From Nansenia antarctica (lineage: Eukaryota > Chordata > Actinopteri > Argentiniformes > Microstomatidae): a DNA stretch of 64,000 nt. Positions 22,168 through 33,661 of the stretch are shown piece by piece. The number at the start of each line of letters is the position of its first letter. The stretch's first letter is position 1. The stretch lies in the NCBI GenBank assembly GCA_963989245.1, contig OZ022351.1, positions 30,887,891 to 30,951,890 of the forward strand, written 5' to 3'. The position numbers and the translations under genes were made by a program. The notes below the pieces were generated by a model. The model was given only the letters and a program-made list of their open reading frames with translations. It ran no database searches and was not told the origin of the DNA.

Positions 22168-24127
22168 GAGAGAAGATTGAGGAATGCTTCCTGAGCAACG
22201 ACTCCAGGCGGGTGTGGCAGGGGGTTCAGCACATGACAAACTTCAGAGCCAACAGGCTCACAGCCGCGGAGGACGACCCCCTGCTGGCGCAAAAGCTGAA
22301 CTCCTTCTACACCCGGTTCGACGAGGGGCGAACGGAGGTAACTACAACACAAACACCACTCTCTCCAGCTCTCAGCAGCCTCACCCTCACAGAGCATGAA
22401 GTGAGACGCGTGCTGAAGGCGGTGGACCCCAGGAAAGCCTCAGGGCCGGATGGCGTCCTGGGACGGGTGCTGAGGGACTGCGCCGACCAGCTGGCCGGGG
22501 TTTTCACCAACATCTTCAACCAGTCCCTGTCCCAGGCCACCATCCCACCCTGCCTGAAAACCTCAACTATCATCCCAGTCCCGAAGAAAAGCACGGTGAG
22601 CTGCCTAAACGACTACCGCCCGGTGGCACTCACACCAATCATCATGAAGTGCTTCGAGAAACTAGTCCGGGCCCCCATAGTCACACACCTCCCGCCCAAC
22701 CTGGATCCATACCAGTTCGCCTACAGAGCCCACAGGTCCACAGAGGACGCCATCGCGACGACTCTCCACTCCACTCTATCCCACCTGGAGAGGGGAAACA
22801 GCTACGCGAGACTGCTCTTTGTGGACTTCAGCTCTGCCTTCAACACCATCCTTCCAGACAGGCTAGTGACCAAACTACTAGACCTGGGACTATCACACTC
22901 TATATGTGCATGGATCAAGGACTTCCTGTCTGACCGCCCCCAGAGGGTGCGGGTGGGCTCCCACACCTCCACAACCCTCAGACTCAGCACTGGGTCCCCC
23001 CAGGGCTGCGTGCTAAGCCCCATCCTCTACAACCTCTACACCTACGACTTCACCCCCGTCCACCCCAGCAACTCCATCGTAAAGTTTGCAGACGACACCA
23101 CCGTGGTGGGCTGCATCTCGGGGGGGGACGAGGCGGCGTACAGGGATGAGGTAGAGCAGCTGAGCAAGCTGTGCAAGGTTAACAACCTGCTGCTGAACCA
23201 GTCAAAGACCCAGGAAATCATCGTAGACTTCAGGAGGAAAAAATCAGCCCCTGCTCATCGACGGAGGGAGCGTGGAGAGAGTCTCAACCCTCCGATTCCT
23301 GGGGGTGCACATACAGGATGACCTGTCCTGGAAGAACAACACAGCAGCCATCATCAAGAAGGCACAACAGCGGCTCTTCTTCCTGAGAGTCCTCAGGAAA
23401 GACCACATCGGACAGGAGATGCTGGTGGCCTTCTACCGCGGCGCAGTGGAGAGCATCCTCACCTACTGCATCTGCAACTGGTTCTCCAGCTGCACAGTCG
23501 CAGAGAGGAATGCGCTACAGAGAGTCGTGAGATCGGCCCAGAAGATCACCGGCGCCCCCCTCCCCTCTCTGGAAGAGTTGTACAACACACGCTGCCTCAG
23601 GAAGGCCTCCAAGATCTCCAGAGACCCATCCCACCCTGGGTACGAACACTTTGCTCGGCTGCCCTCGAACAGGCGGTTCAGGACCATGTTCGCAAGGACA
23701 AACAGACTGAAGCTCAGCTTCTACCCCAGGGCCATTCAGGCCCTGAACACAGCAAAGACCTAGGTTCTGGGCCCTGGACAGTCTGGACGGATTGATGGCA
23801 GCTGCTGGATTGAAATCAGGTGTAGTGCTGAGGCACAAATGTGTACATTTCAAGCCTGCAAACTGCGACACTTTAAATGAATGTGCAATAACACTATGTG
23901 CAATATGACAACCCTTGGGTACATAAGGTTCAGAGAATAGGAAATGTTAGAAATAGGTATAGCATAGAGTACAGCAAGTGTTTTATTTGTATAGTATAGT
24001 ATAGTGGATAGTGTACATAGCCTTTATTTATGTAAACCAGCTCCTTTCCCTTCTTGTTTTTTTTTTCTCCCAAATTTCGTTGTTTGGTACCTGTACTATA
24101 TCAATGACAATAAAGACCATTCATTCA
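22168..24127 (+). mobile_element. L2/Jockey-superfamily LINE, 5'-truncated
   Basis: It begins inside the linker before the reverse transcriptase and runs to a 3' tail ending CAATGACAATAAAGACCATT. The same tail recurs at about 43560-43628. It sits inside the PIF/Harbinger element, whose sequence TTTACAT is interrupted by it. The endonuclease domain is missing. Confidence 0.85.
22212..23763 (+). pseudogene. LINE reverse transcriptase with one frameshift
   Basis: The first frame (to about 23250) shows the reverse transcriptase blocks in order: KASGPDGV, PVPKKSTVSCLNDYRPVALT, LFVDFSSAFNTI, GSPQGCVLSPILYNLYTYDF and the catalytic FADDT. A single-base slip near the A-run at 23238-23243 moves the frame. 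The C-terminal part then continues as ERVSTLRFLGVHIQDDLSW to a stop at 23763 (ending FYPRAIQALNTAKT). Such proteins copy LINE RNA by target-primed reverse transcription. Otherwise it is remarkably intact, suggesting a recent insertion. The N-terminal endonuclease is absent. Confidence 0.85.
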
Positions 24128-24656
24128 TATGTGTACCATCATCCGCTGTCAAACGCCACAGGTAATAATTGATTTATGATTGTACATCTCTGAAATGCTC
24201 AACTGTCATGCAGCGTTGCGTTACTGTAACATTAGACACAGCACCGACATAAAAGCGATTTTTTTTTGGGTTATGCTTGTTATAAATAAAAGGTCTATAA
24301 TGCATTGTAATGACATTAAACTAAGATAATAAGATGGTTATCATAATTTTTCAAATCTTTATTAATAAGTAATTACAGAGAAAGTAAAATGACATTTCCG
24401 CATTGAATAGAGCGACATAACATTTCTGTAGATGATTCGCAATGCATCCTGGAATCAAGGGGTAGCGTACCCCTATGGCTTCGAAGCTAGTCTGGTCCTG
24501 AAATCGCTCGAAATGAAGCCATAGTTAGCCCTCGAAATGAAGCCATGGCTCGATGAAATATGAATTGGGATAGCCCTCCCCCTAAACGTGAACGCGCAAA
24601 TCAAAGCCATAGGGGTGAAAACAAAGCCGTAGGGGTGAATTGGGATTGGCCCTTAC

Positions 24657-24864
24657 CATCCGTGTCTTCAATCTCCACTTCTACTTTGCCCTCTTCTTCT
24701 TTCTCCATCACACCATTCTCCTCTACATCTTCTTCCTCCAGCTTCACTACCACCATCGCTGGACCCCACTGTGAGCTTTTCAGGGCTGGAGAACCACAGC
24801 CAGATCCGGGGGACTCTGTGGACTCTGGTTGATATATGGTTGCTGCTCTGAGGAGAAACTGCAG
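24657..24864 (-). CDS. 5' coding exon of the minus-strand zinc-finger gene
   Basis: The acceptor (TTTGTTTCTAG) and a donor GATG|GTAAGG bound a 208-bp exon. Its frame reads QPESTESPGSGCGSPALKSS and then the acidic VKLEEEDVEENGVMEKEEEG and EVEIEDTD. It ends in phase 1, matching the finger exon at 19895. Acidic leader exons of this kind are common in fish C2H2 genes. The Met codon used by the paralogue at 35601 is ATA here, so translation may start at the later Met in AMVVVKLEE or upstream. The donor is altered by the Harbinger insertion that abuts it. Confidence 0.7.
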
Positions 24865-25296
24865 CTAGAAACAAAAGAGGCACAAACAGGTTAAACCATA
24901 AATGAACAGAAGCCAAATACCTGATGGGACAAGTTCTGCGAATGGCCTATCTACCTACAGCAGGGGTGCCCAATACGTCGATCGTGATCGACCGGTCGAT
25001 CGCAAAGGTAGTATGGGTAGATCGCATGGCATTGAACAAAACGAAAGAAAAAAAAGAAGAAAAAAAAAAAAAAGTTCGCCTATCATCCATCCTCACTATG
25101 GCTTTTGCCACTTGATTGACATACAGGTAAGCCAGTCTGAGATCTGATCTTTTCACCTACACCTAACACGCGGTTCACCACGCATGCGCAGTCAACAGCA
25201 CCAACTACAAAATACAAAATACCGGCGAGACTAATTACCTAGTTAGCCTTCCAATTTCTACTATTTACTCTATAATACTAAATAAAGGCTATACAA

Positions 25297-25640
25297 ATGA
25301 GTGGGGAAGCTGGACCAAGTAAGAAACCAATATTGTATAACTTCCATCCAGAATGGGAGGAGGACTTTTTTACACGATGTGATATTGGAAATGCGTCTGT
25401 CTGATCAGCAAATCTACGATGGCTATTTCGAAGAAGGGAAATGTGGCAAAAGAGCGAAAACGTACGGCTGCGACGATAGCTTCTTATCGCGTCAGTCACG
25501 TTCTTGTTAAACACAAGAAGTCATTCAAAGACAGCGAAATTGTGAAAAAAGTTTCTCGAGGCTGCAGATTGCCTTTTCGATGACAGATCCACAGTGGCTG
25601 ATGACACCTTGCAACCAGCTCCTACAGCCCTGACTATTAG
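25297..25640 (+). pseudogene. hAT transposase N-terminal relic (GTF2IRD2/SCAND3-like type)
   Basis: From the ATG at 25297 the frame reads SGEAGPSKKPILYNFHPEWE and then EDFFTRCDIGNASV before stops. Further blocks appear in shifted frames (NTRSHSKTAK, STVADDTLQPAPTA-like). This N-terminus is typical of hAT transposases related to GTF2I-repeat and SCAND3-like proteins. Catalytic regions are absent. Confidence 0.65.
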
Positions 25641-25814
25641 AAACTAGCTGCCTCCTCCCAGTGCCAGGTCTCCCACTAAGGTAGATAAATGCATTTATTT
25701 CCTCCTTTCAAACTAGGGAACTACCTGTTTTGTATCTGGTTTACTTTTCTGTTTGTTGGATCAGTAGTTGGCTATGGTACTGCAGACTGGCTGTCAGTGT
25801 GTGAGTGAGAGAAA

Positions 25815-25817
<3 letters not shown>

Positions 25818-25901
<84 letters not shown>

Positions 25902-25920
25902 TGAGAGAGAGAGAGGGGGA
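25818..25920. repeat. (GT)n then (GA)n microsatellite
   Basis: About 33 GT repeats followed by GA repeats. Long Cys-Val frames across it are artefacts. Confidence 0.95.
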
Positions 25921-25964
25921 GAGAGAGGGAGGGTTTGTGCTATGGCTCCCTATGCAGACTGGCA

Positions 25965-25966
<2 letters not shown>

Positions 25967-26056
<90 letters not shown>
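25967..26056. repeat. (GT)n microsatellite
   Basis: About 44 uninterrupted GT repeats; a short third array lies at 26159-26181. Confidence 0.95.
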
Positions 26057-26058
<2 letters not shown>

Positions 26059-26932
26059 CGAGAATAGCAAAGAGGGAGGGTTTGTGATGGTCTTCTCCTG
26101 TGGCTGTGTGACAGAGAGAGGGAAAGTGTATTGTGAGTTTACTATGCAGGCTGGGAACTGTGTGTGTGTGTGTGTGTGTGTTTGTAGTACGTGCATGTAA
26201 GTTTGCGATGTTGAAACTAGACTGGTAGATCTTGGCAGACTGGCTACTTGAAAAGTAGATCTTGGTTCCAAAAAGTGTGAGCACCCCTGACCTACAGTAT
26301 ATCTCAAAAGTGAGTACACCCTTTAGATTTGTGCAAATATTCTGTCATATCCTTTCAGGGGATAACACTATCTTAATGAAACTTTGATATAACTTAAAGT
26401 AGTCAGTGTGCTGCTTGAATAACAGTATATATGTATTGTCCATTGAAAATTACTCAGTACACAGCTGTTAATGTCTAAACAGCTGGCAACAAAAGTGAGT
26501 ACACCCCATAGTGAACATGTCTAAATTGTGCCCAAAGTGTCAATATTTTGTGTGACCACCATTGTTATCTAGCACTGCTTTAACCCTCCTGGGCATGGAA
26601 TTCACCAGAGCTGCACAGGTTGCTTCTGGAATACAGCCCTGCTTATCATTTGCACCTGAATCCTTGTAACACTAACGAGTCACATGACACCAGGGCGGGA
26701 AAACAACATCATTGGGCACAATTAGGACATGTTCACTATGGGGTGTACTCACTTTTGTTGCCAGCTGTTTAGACATTAACAGCTGTGTACTGAGTAATTT
26801 TCAAAGGACAATAAATCTATACTGTTATTCAAGCAGCACACTGACTACTTTAAGTTTTATCAAAGTTTCAGTAGGATAATGTTATCCCCTGAAAGGATAT
26901 AACAGAATATTTGCACAAATCTAAAGGGTGTA

Positions 26933-28458
26933 CCGTATTTTCCGCCCTATAAGGCGCACTTAAAAGTCCCAAAAAAAAAAAAAAACGACAGTGCGCCTTA
27001 TAACCCGGTGCGCCTTATATATGGATCAAAATGTAAAAATTACATGACCAATATTTTTTTTTTTATAATAATACAATGTTTCAGTACGACTGGTAAACTG
27101 CAAAGCCGCACCGCTTGCAGCATTACGGTAATCAGTAAACGACGGCCGCCATCTTGGAATCTCCGCGAATGCTAATGCTATTGTTATGCTATCATGTGCT
27201 CTGAATGGATGCCGTACTCACCCAACTGTTCAATTCGGACACTCACACCGCTTGCAGCATTACGGTAATCAGTAAACACCGGTGTTGTGCTTACTCACAG
27301 TCCCACACCACAAGACCCCAAGTAAAGAAGACTAAACAGAGTTTCCGAGGGAACAAAGTGAGATTCTTGGTGCTTTCAACTTGAAGTTTTAAAGTACCCA
27401 CTCGATATAATAAACAACAGTTTAACGATCACTAAACACTTATCATTTGTGTATTGGATTCATTATTCTCGTTTGCCGGAGGCTACCGGTAAGGGAGGGT
27501 TGATTTGTAAACATACTTTCGTTTTAGCTCGTGTTCAAAAGCAAGAACTGTGTGTTCATCTAGTTATGTGTAGTTATGTGTTTTTAGCATGTCGATGTTC
27601 TCCCAGTATGTTGTCATGTTATTAAAATACAGTTTAGACCTTCGTAGCGATGTGTTTTGTTAGCTGTTAGCCGCTAGCAGCGTTTGTTGTGGTTTGGTCA
27701 GATTCACTTTTCTCCCATTCAGTGTTTGAGGTGAACCAACATTCAAATACGCCTGTCGTGTTCAATCTTTCTCTGATTTGAATGTATGACACATCATTTG
27801 AAAGCTTACAATCTGTAGTTTAAGCATGTGTAAAAACTGAAAAAGTACGTTGCACATTTCACCAGGAGCTGTCACATATTGGTTGTTGGTTATAATTGTA
27901 TAGCCTATTGGTTGTTTTCTGGTGTTGTTTTGCTCTGTTTGTAGTCTACTTGATGTATTTTTATCAGCTGTTAAATCACCACAGCGGTTAATCCACTAAT
28001 AGAGATAATAGCAGATTGAAAATGCTTGTAGCTAACTACTCTATATCTCGTGGTTGCAGCTATTGCGAATTGCTATTCACGCGAGTCAGCTGTGAATCAC
28101 CGCAGGTCCTTGACGCTTGTTGCAAAAATGGATGACGAACGGCTGATACTTGAGGTGGAAAAATATATATTTTTGACAGTGGAGCAGGTAGAACGTTGAT
28201 GGTGACAACGCTCAGGTGGAGCTTGGACAACGGGAAGTTGACACAACACCGATGGAGAGGTGACGCAACGCAGTAGGTGGAGCTTGGGCGTAACGCAACC
28301 CCAGTCAAACGTTTGACTGCAGTATCTATTCTATGCGCCTTATAAGCCGGTGCGCCTTATAAGCCGGTGCGCCTTGTATATGAAAAAATTTCTAAAATAG
28401 GCCATTCATTGAAGGTGCGCCTTATACTCCGGTGCGCCTTATAGGGCGGAAAATACGG
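26933..28458. mobile_element. TA-flanked TIR element, CCGTATTTTCC family
   Basis: The ends are CCGTATTTTCCGCCCTATAA and the complement of the same 20 bases, both followed by GGCGCAC repeats. TA flanks both sides (26931-26932 and 28459-28460), suggesting the Tc1/mariner superfamily. The segment about 27360-27960 is shared with the hAT elements at 28882 and 31463 and with 330-650, so it is a composite. No complete transposase was found. Confidence 0.75.
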
Positions 28459-28482
28459 TACTCACTTTTGAGATATACTGTA

Positions 28483-28881
28483 TATAACCACGGTATCAGA
28501 ATGACAGTTGGGACTTGATTTCCCAATTATGAAACCACATTAGCAGATAATCTTAAAGATGCCGTGCCTTAAGTTTTACACAGTTAATATCCAAACCAGT
28601 GTTCATTTTGGCAGGCTATTTTACAACCATAACCCTAAAAGGCACATTAGTCTTAGTCACATTTAGTCATTTTCATCCTTCTTAGTTTTAGTCAACAAAA
28701 ACTCAATTATATTATATTTGTATTTGATGTTTTATATTGAAATTAATTCAACTAGGAAATTGGAAGCAAATTGTTAAAGCGATATTTCACTCTGTTAACC
28801 CTTTTATTTGTGTGACCGTAGCTGGATATCTGTACCCTAGCCTCTCTCTCCCATCGACTGTGTTGTCCTCGCTACTACTAT
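28483..28881. other. Intron-like sequence shared with 35690-35760
   Basis: ATCAGAATGACAGTTGGGAC follows the Tc1 insertion and matches sequence upstream of the 35431 exon, so this is the paralogous 5' region of the zinc-finger gene. No exon recognised. Confidence 0.5.
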
Positions 28882-29862
28882 GTAGGGATGTCCATATCTG
28901 TGCGATATTGGATATCTGTGCGATATTGGTCCTGAATGCTGGATCGCAGATCGGACGGGAAAAAAAATCCCTCGCTCGATCTGGCGTGTCACTCACGTGA
29001 TGACAACAGTAGTAGTCAGTGGCCACATGCATGAGAGTTGGCTAGTAGCTACCTGTGTGTAATGAGTCTGACAATGTCATGATGCCAGCTGGTGAAATCA
29101 TAAACCATTTGCTTAAGTAATTATTCAGTGGTTTACATAGTCTGAAACTACAGATAGTAAGCTTTCAAATGATGCGTCATACATTGAAATCGGAAAAAAT
29201 TCAAGACGACACGAGTATTTGAATGTTACTGAAGTGACCAAACCACAACAAATGCTGCTAACAGCTAGCGGCTAACAGTGGTACATCGCTAGGAACGTCT
29301 TACTACGTTCATATAACATCACAGTCATTATCACTTACCGGTAGCCTGCGGCAAAAGAGAACAGTGAATCGAATCCACAGATAAGTATTTAGTGATCGTT
29401 AAACTGTTGTATATTATATCGAGTATACAACCTGAACATTTTAAAATAGGAAGCACACTGTTTTTCTTTTAAACCACAACATTTTAGCATTTTAGCTTTT
29501 TAAATCATAATACTGTTTTTCTTACTATTATTTTTAAATGACTAGACTTTTTAAATAGGCACTACATAAACACTGTTATATCTGTCTGTTTTTATTGTAT
29601 GTATGTGACCTGTGTGTTTTTAATGTGGATAACGTATTCATGAACTGCACAAAGCCTGTCAAAGGAGAATTTCTGTCACTCTGTGACAGACAATAAAGCA
29701 ATCTTGAATCTTGAGTGGTACTTTAAAACTTCAAAAAAGAAAACCAGATATTGATGACACCCCTTCGATTCTGCGACTGGTTTATGGTCTCACCAGCGGG
29801 CATCACTAGGCTACACTTTAAAAAAGGGTCATATAATTGATTTGCCATTTGTAAGAGAAGAT
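28882..29862 (-). mobile_element. hAT element, TAGGGATGTCC family, copy B (interrupted)
   Basis: It starts TAGGGATGTCC and is the inverted counterpart of the right part of copy A (31463-33661). It breaks off at 29862 in GTAAGAGAAGATA and resumes at about 34508-34557 with AATAAAAACCTGAAGGCACT. The 4.6 kb between is a later insertion. Confidence 0.75.
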
Positions 29863-29945
29863 AATAATAATAATAATAATAATAATACATTAGACTCATA
29901 TAGCGCTTTTCTAGACACTCAAAGACGCTTCACAAACTGAAAAGA
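29863..29945 (-). mobile_element. LINE/SINE 3' tail with (ATT)n
   Basis: On the minus strand, GTGTCTAGAAAAGCGCTATA and a (TTA)n run form a common fish LINE/SINE tail. It marks one edge of the insertion in hAT copy B. Confidence 0.6.
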
Positions 29946-29984
29946 TCGAGTACTAAAATAAAAAGAAACCAAAAAATAAATAAA

Positions 29985-30408
29985 AGTATAGGCGTCTAAT
30001 TAATTTTTTGATAACTAAATCTAAATCTAAGTGTCTTTTGTAGGACAATCTACTCTGTATACTGCAGGTATATCTAGATTTTGGACGGAGAAGCGGCGGA
30101 AAAAAGCAGCGCCAGCGTCCTCTCTCGACCCACATTTTTTGATAAGTGAAAAGTCTTATGAGTATGATCAATGTAATGTTAGCTAGCTACCTCTAAACAT
30201 GGATTTGGCTGAGCATAAATTAGTTAATTTGAGGTGGTAAACACAGTCTGGCTATCTTCTCTGTGTAGTTGTGAGGTTCTCTCCAGAGCCATAGACAGAT
30301 GTACTGTAGCGTCTGAGAAGCGGCAAACAAGCAACGCCAGCCTCCTCTCTCGACCGACTACTAGTATAGGGGTCTAATTCATTTTTAGATTACTAAATCT
30401 AAATCTAA
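29985..30408. repeat. Local imperfect direct duplication
   Basis: ACTAAATCTAAATCTAAG occurs at about 30014 and 30393. GAAGCGGC followed by GCGCCAGC/ACGCCAGC and CCTCTCTCGACC occurs at about 30091 and 30317. The right copy was later cut at 30408 by the Harbinger element and resumes at 34402 with GGACAATCTACTCTGTATA. Confidence 0.6.
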
Positions 30409-31462
30409 GGGTGAATCCCAATTCACCACTCCGGCTCCCTTTTCACCCCTACGGCTCCATTTTGCGCGTTCACGTGTAGCCGTAGTGGCGTCCCAATTCA
30501 TTACTCATTTAGGGTTAGGGTTAGGGTTTTCCATGGGTATATTTGGAGAAAATCTTGACCCTCGTTCGATTCGGAGCCATGAGACTCCCTTCCGGCATGC
30601 ATTGCGAATCATCTACAGAAATGTTCTTTTCGCTCTCGTAATACGGAAGCGAGCCTAAAATGTCATTTACTTTTTCTGGAATTACTTGTAATTAAAGACT
30701 TGAAAAATTATGATAACCATCGTATTATCTTAGTTTAATGTCATTTCAATGCATTATAGACCTTTTCTTTACAACAAGCATAACAAAAAAAGATCGCTAT
30801 TATGCCGATATTGTGCCTATGCAGGAGCGCCCCATGGAAGCGTCAAGCACAGCCTTCCCATAAGGAGCGCGATTCACATCGAGATACATTCCTGTTTAGA
30901 AATAAAAGATTACCTGTGCTGTTTGACAGCGGATGATGATAGACATATTTAATGTGAAGTTATCTATCTAACGTTAGACTGATGTGTGCATGATCTATTT
31001 CCATGTTTTATTTACAGCTATGGCACGTATTAAACCAAAACAACCCGCAATCCTATCCGAGCAGTTGTTATTATGTAATATTGTTGATGGGTTATATAAT
31101 TTAATGTTATTTCAATGCATTATAGACCCTTTCTTTATAACAAGCATAACAAAAGAAATCGCTTTTATGTCGAGGCTTAACATAGAAAGTTCCACAGTCC
31201 AGCGCGCTCAGGACAGCGGCCAGGACACCGGAGCCAGCAGGACAGACCGGAGCACTCATATCTGCGCGTTTGTCACAGGCTGACAGTCACCGTGTTCCGC
31301 TGCCCCGATGTCAGTTCCATGGAAGTGTCAAGCACAGCGCGATTTCCATTTCAGAGATGTACAATCTTGTTTATTTAGAAATAAATTATTACCTGTGGTG
31401 TTTGACAGCATGATAGGCGCGAATTTCCCCCCCTTGGTGGTATATGACGCTATAGTTGTTAT

Positions 31463-33661
31463 TAGGGATGTCCCGATCCCATTTTTTCACTACCGATACC
31501 GATACCTGGGCTTCAAGTATCTGCGATACCGATACCAATCCGATATTTGTATTTATTGTTTTACTCCTGAGTAATAACAAATACTTCCCCAGTCCACAAC
31601 AACAGTTGGCTATTAAAGACTGACAGCCTTTATTCAAGCAACAAAAACAGTACTCTGCAGTACTCAGTGACCAACTGGTTTAAAGTTAAAACAATTTAAA
31701 CTGCAGCATTCAGCATTGTAGAAAAAAAGAGTTACTGTCTGATTTCTAGTTTTAGTGCAGGGCTCTACGCTAACCTTTTTCACTAGGAGCACATGTGCTC
31801 CTAAATGAAAAATGTTAGGGGCACACAAAGAAATTTAGGAGCACAGTGAAAAATGTAATTATAACACATTTTTATTAGTGATTTTGCAATTTTTGCACCA
31901 AAATCACACATTGGCCCATGCCTACAGCCCTACTAGACGCAGAGTTGATGGCATTGTATTATGGTAACTAGCTGTGTCAAGTTCTCCTGGTTAGCAGCAT
32001 GTTCATTCATTCATCCATGTCATGCCTGTCAGCTAGCAGCTAGCAGCCCAGCCAGACTTTAGGGCTAGGTCTGTCAGCTAGCAGCCCAGCCAGGCTTTAG
32101 GGCTAGGTCTGTCAGCTAGCAGCCCAGCCAGGCCATGCAGAGGTCTGTCTCCATGCTGCCCACCTCCCTGCTGCTGGGTCAGGCTACATCAGTCACACAC
32201 GGTGGCCAGACAACTCCACATCTAGGGGTATTAAACTACCCCACATCCAGATGACCAGTCCCCAGCCCCATGCTGCCCGGGGTGGTGACATGTGGAGGTG
32301 GCCAGCCCAGCACGGTGCCTCTGCGGCGGCTAGCTGTTAGCACACCACCATCCCCGGGGGTCCCACCTCTCTGCCACACTCAAGTACAACATGTTGCATT
32401 TTCATGCCATTAGGCAACTTGCTTCCTAGGGTTTCCTAGGATTAGAGATGCATTTGGACTTCTGGAGTACCTCCACTACTTTCAATGGGTTCTGAAGGTC
32501 TGAGAGCTTTCTACTTTCTACCCTGGGTAGTTAACCCTGGTTGTAACCTTGGGTGTGTGGGACCAAATCTGTAGATGTGGTGAGCTAATGAAGCTAATGA
32601 AGCTTGAGATGAGAAAAGGGCGCTTGTCTCTTTAAGGCCCAAAAGGGAGTTAGCGATTAGCGATGTTAGCTTAGCGCCAGTTTAACAGAAGTAACTTCAC
32701 TTTTAACATGACTTCCCGTGGTCGTAGCGGGCTGGCTGACGGCTTAAAATGTGGCCACACGGTTCGCGCAGATTTATTTTTAGAATAAATAAAAATAAAA
32801 AAATAAAAAATAAAAAAATAATTATCTGTACTCGCACGTGTGCTCGTGAATTTATTTCTCTAGTCGCACAGATGTATTTTTAGTCGCAAATGCGAGTGAA
32901 ATGGTCGCACTGTAGAGCCCTGTAGTGCCTTCAGGTTTTTATTCTCTTTATCTTCTCTTACAAATGGCAAATCAATTATAGCACCCTTTTTAAAAGTGTA
33001 GCCTAGTGACGCTGCTGGTGAGACCAGAAACCAGTCACAGAATCAAAGGGGTGTCAACAATATCTGCTTTTCGTTTTTTTTCATAACAGGCAGAAGTTTT
33101 AAAGTACCACTCGATATAATATACAACAGTTTAACGATCACTAAATACTTATAATCTGTGGGTTGGATTCACTGTTGCCAGAGGCTACCGGTAAGTGATA
33201 CCTGGCTTGTAAACATACTTTAGTTTTAGAACGAAATGTTAGCCACTAGCTGTTAGCAGCGTTTTTAGCAGTCACCATTCTTGAGCAAAACATTGATACA
33301 AACAAACATTCAAATACTCGTGTCGTCTTGAATTTATTTCCGATTTTAATGTATGCATCATTTGAAAGCTTACCATCTGTAGTTTCAGACTATGTAAACA
33401 ACCGAAAAAGTACGTAAGCAAATGGTTTATGATTTCACCAGCTAGCATCATGACATTGTCAGACTCAATACACACAGGTAGCTACTAGCCAACTCTCATG
33501 CCCGTGACCACTGACTACTACTGTTGTCATCACGTGAGTGACACGCCGGATCGCGAGCCCCAGATCGCTGCCTATTTTCTTTCTGGTGCGATCTGCGATC
33601 CAGCATTCAGGACCAATATCGCGGCGATATGCGATATCAATATCGGATCGGGACATCCCGA
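31463..33661 (+). mobile_element. hAT element, TAGGGATGTCC family, copy A, 8-bp TSD
   Basis: The ends are TAGGGATGTCCCGATCC and GGATCGGGACATCCCGA. The duplication GTTGTTAT lies at 31455-31462 and 33662-33669. Near both ends are GATACCGATA/CGATATC-type repeats. It contains the nested TIR element 31758-32922. No transposase frame remains. Confidence 0.9.
31758..32922. mobile_element. TIR element with 5-bp TSD, nested in hAT copy A
   Basis: The ends are CAGGGCTCTAC and GTAGAGCCCTG, with the duplication TAGTG at 31753-31757 and 32923-32927. The empty site is preserved in hAT copy B (34508-34557 on the minus strand), confirming the 5-bp duplication. A 38-bp unit containing CAGCTAGCAGCCCAGCCAGG is repeated about three times near 32030-32130. 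CAG start and 5-bp TSD would suit a hAT5-type group. Confidence 0.8.

Larger units (their letters stand above)
20667..24652. mobile_element. PIF/Harbinger-type element, copy 1, with nested LINE and SINE
   Basis: The ends are GGCCCAATCCCGATTC and (complement) GGGCCAATCCCAATTC, flanked by the 3-bp duplication TTA at 20664-20666 and 24653-24655. This TWA target is characteristic of the PIF/Harbinger superfamily. An inverted second copy lies at 30409-34401. The interior is non-coding apart from insertions. It repeats a block around ATGTGTACCATCATC and TTATGATTGTACATCTCTGA at about 21590, 21850 and 24130. The last copy resumes after the LINE. Confidence 0.8.
24961..26289 (+). mobile_element. hAT element with 8-bp TSD and transposase relic
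   Basis: The ends are CAGGGGTGCCCAATACG and GAGCACCCCTG, with the duplication ACCTACAG at 24953-24960 and 26290-26297. It carries a transposase N-terminal relic and three dinucleotide arrays. It landed 3 bp inside the left tip of the Tc1 MITE. Confidence 0.85.
24958..28480. mobile_element. Tc1/mariner MITE with long TIRs, split by two insertions
   Basis: The terminal repeat CAGTATATCTCAAAAGTGAG and its complement end at 28480, and TA flanks both sides (24956-24957 and 28481-28482). Inverted arms of roughly 230 bp share GTGAGTACACC, TTAACAGCTGTGTACTGAGT and ATAACAGTATA blocks. The left CAG is separated from the rest by a hAT element at 24961-26289. The right tip is split by the TA-flanked element at 26933-28458. 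The ancestral unit was about 0.66 kb. Confidence 0.8.

Noticed and set aside
22649..23023. Overlapping ORFs on both strands within the LINE.
   Set aside because: They are shadows of the reverse transcriptase frame, which carries all recognisable motifs.
25741..26319. Long open frames rich in Thr-His or Cys-Val.
   Set aside because: They are translations of (GT)n/(CA)n microsatellites, with no non-repetitive domain.
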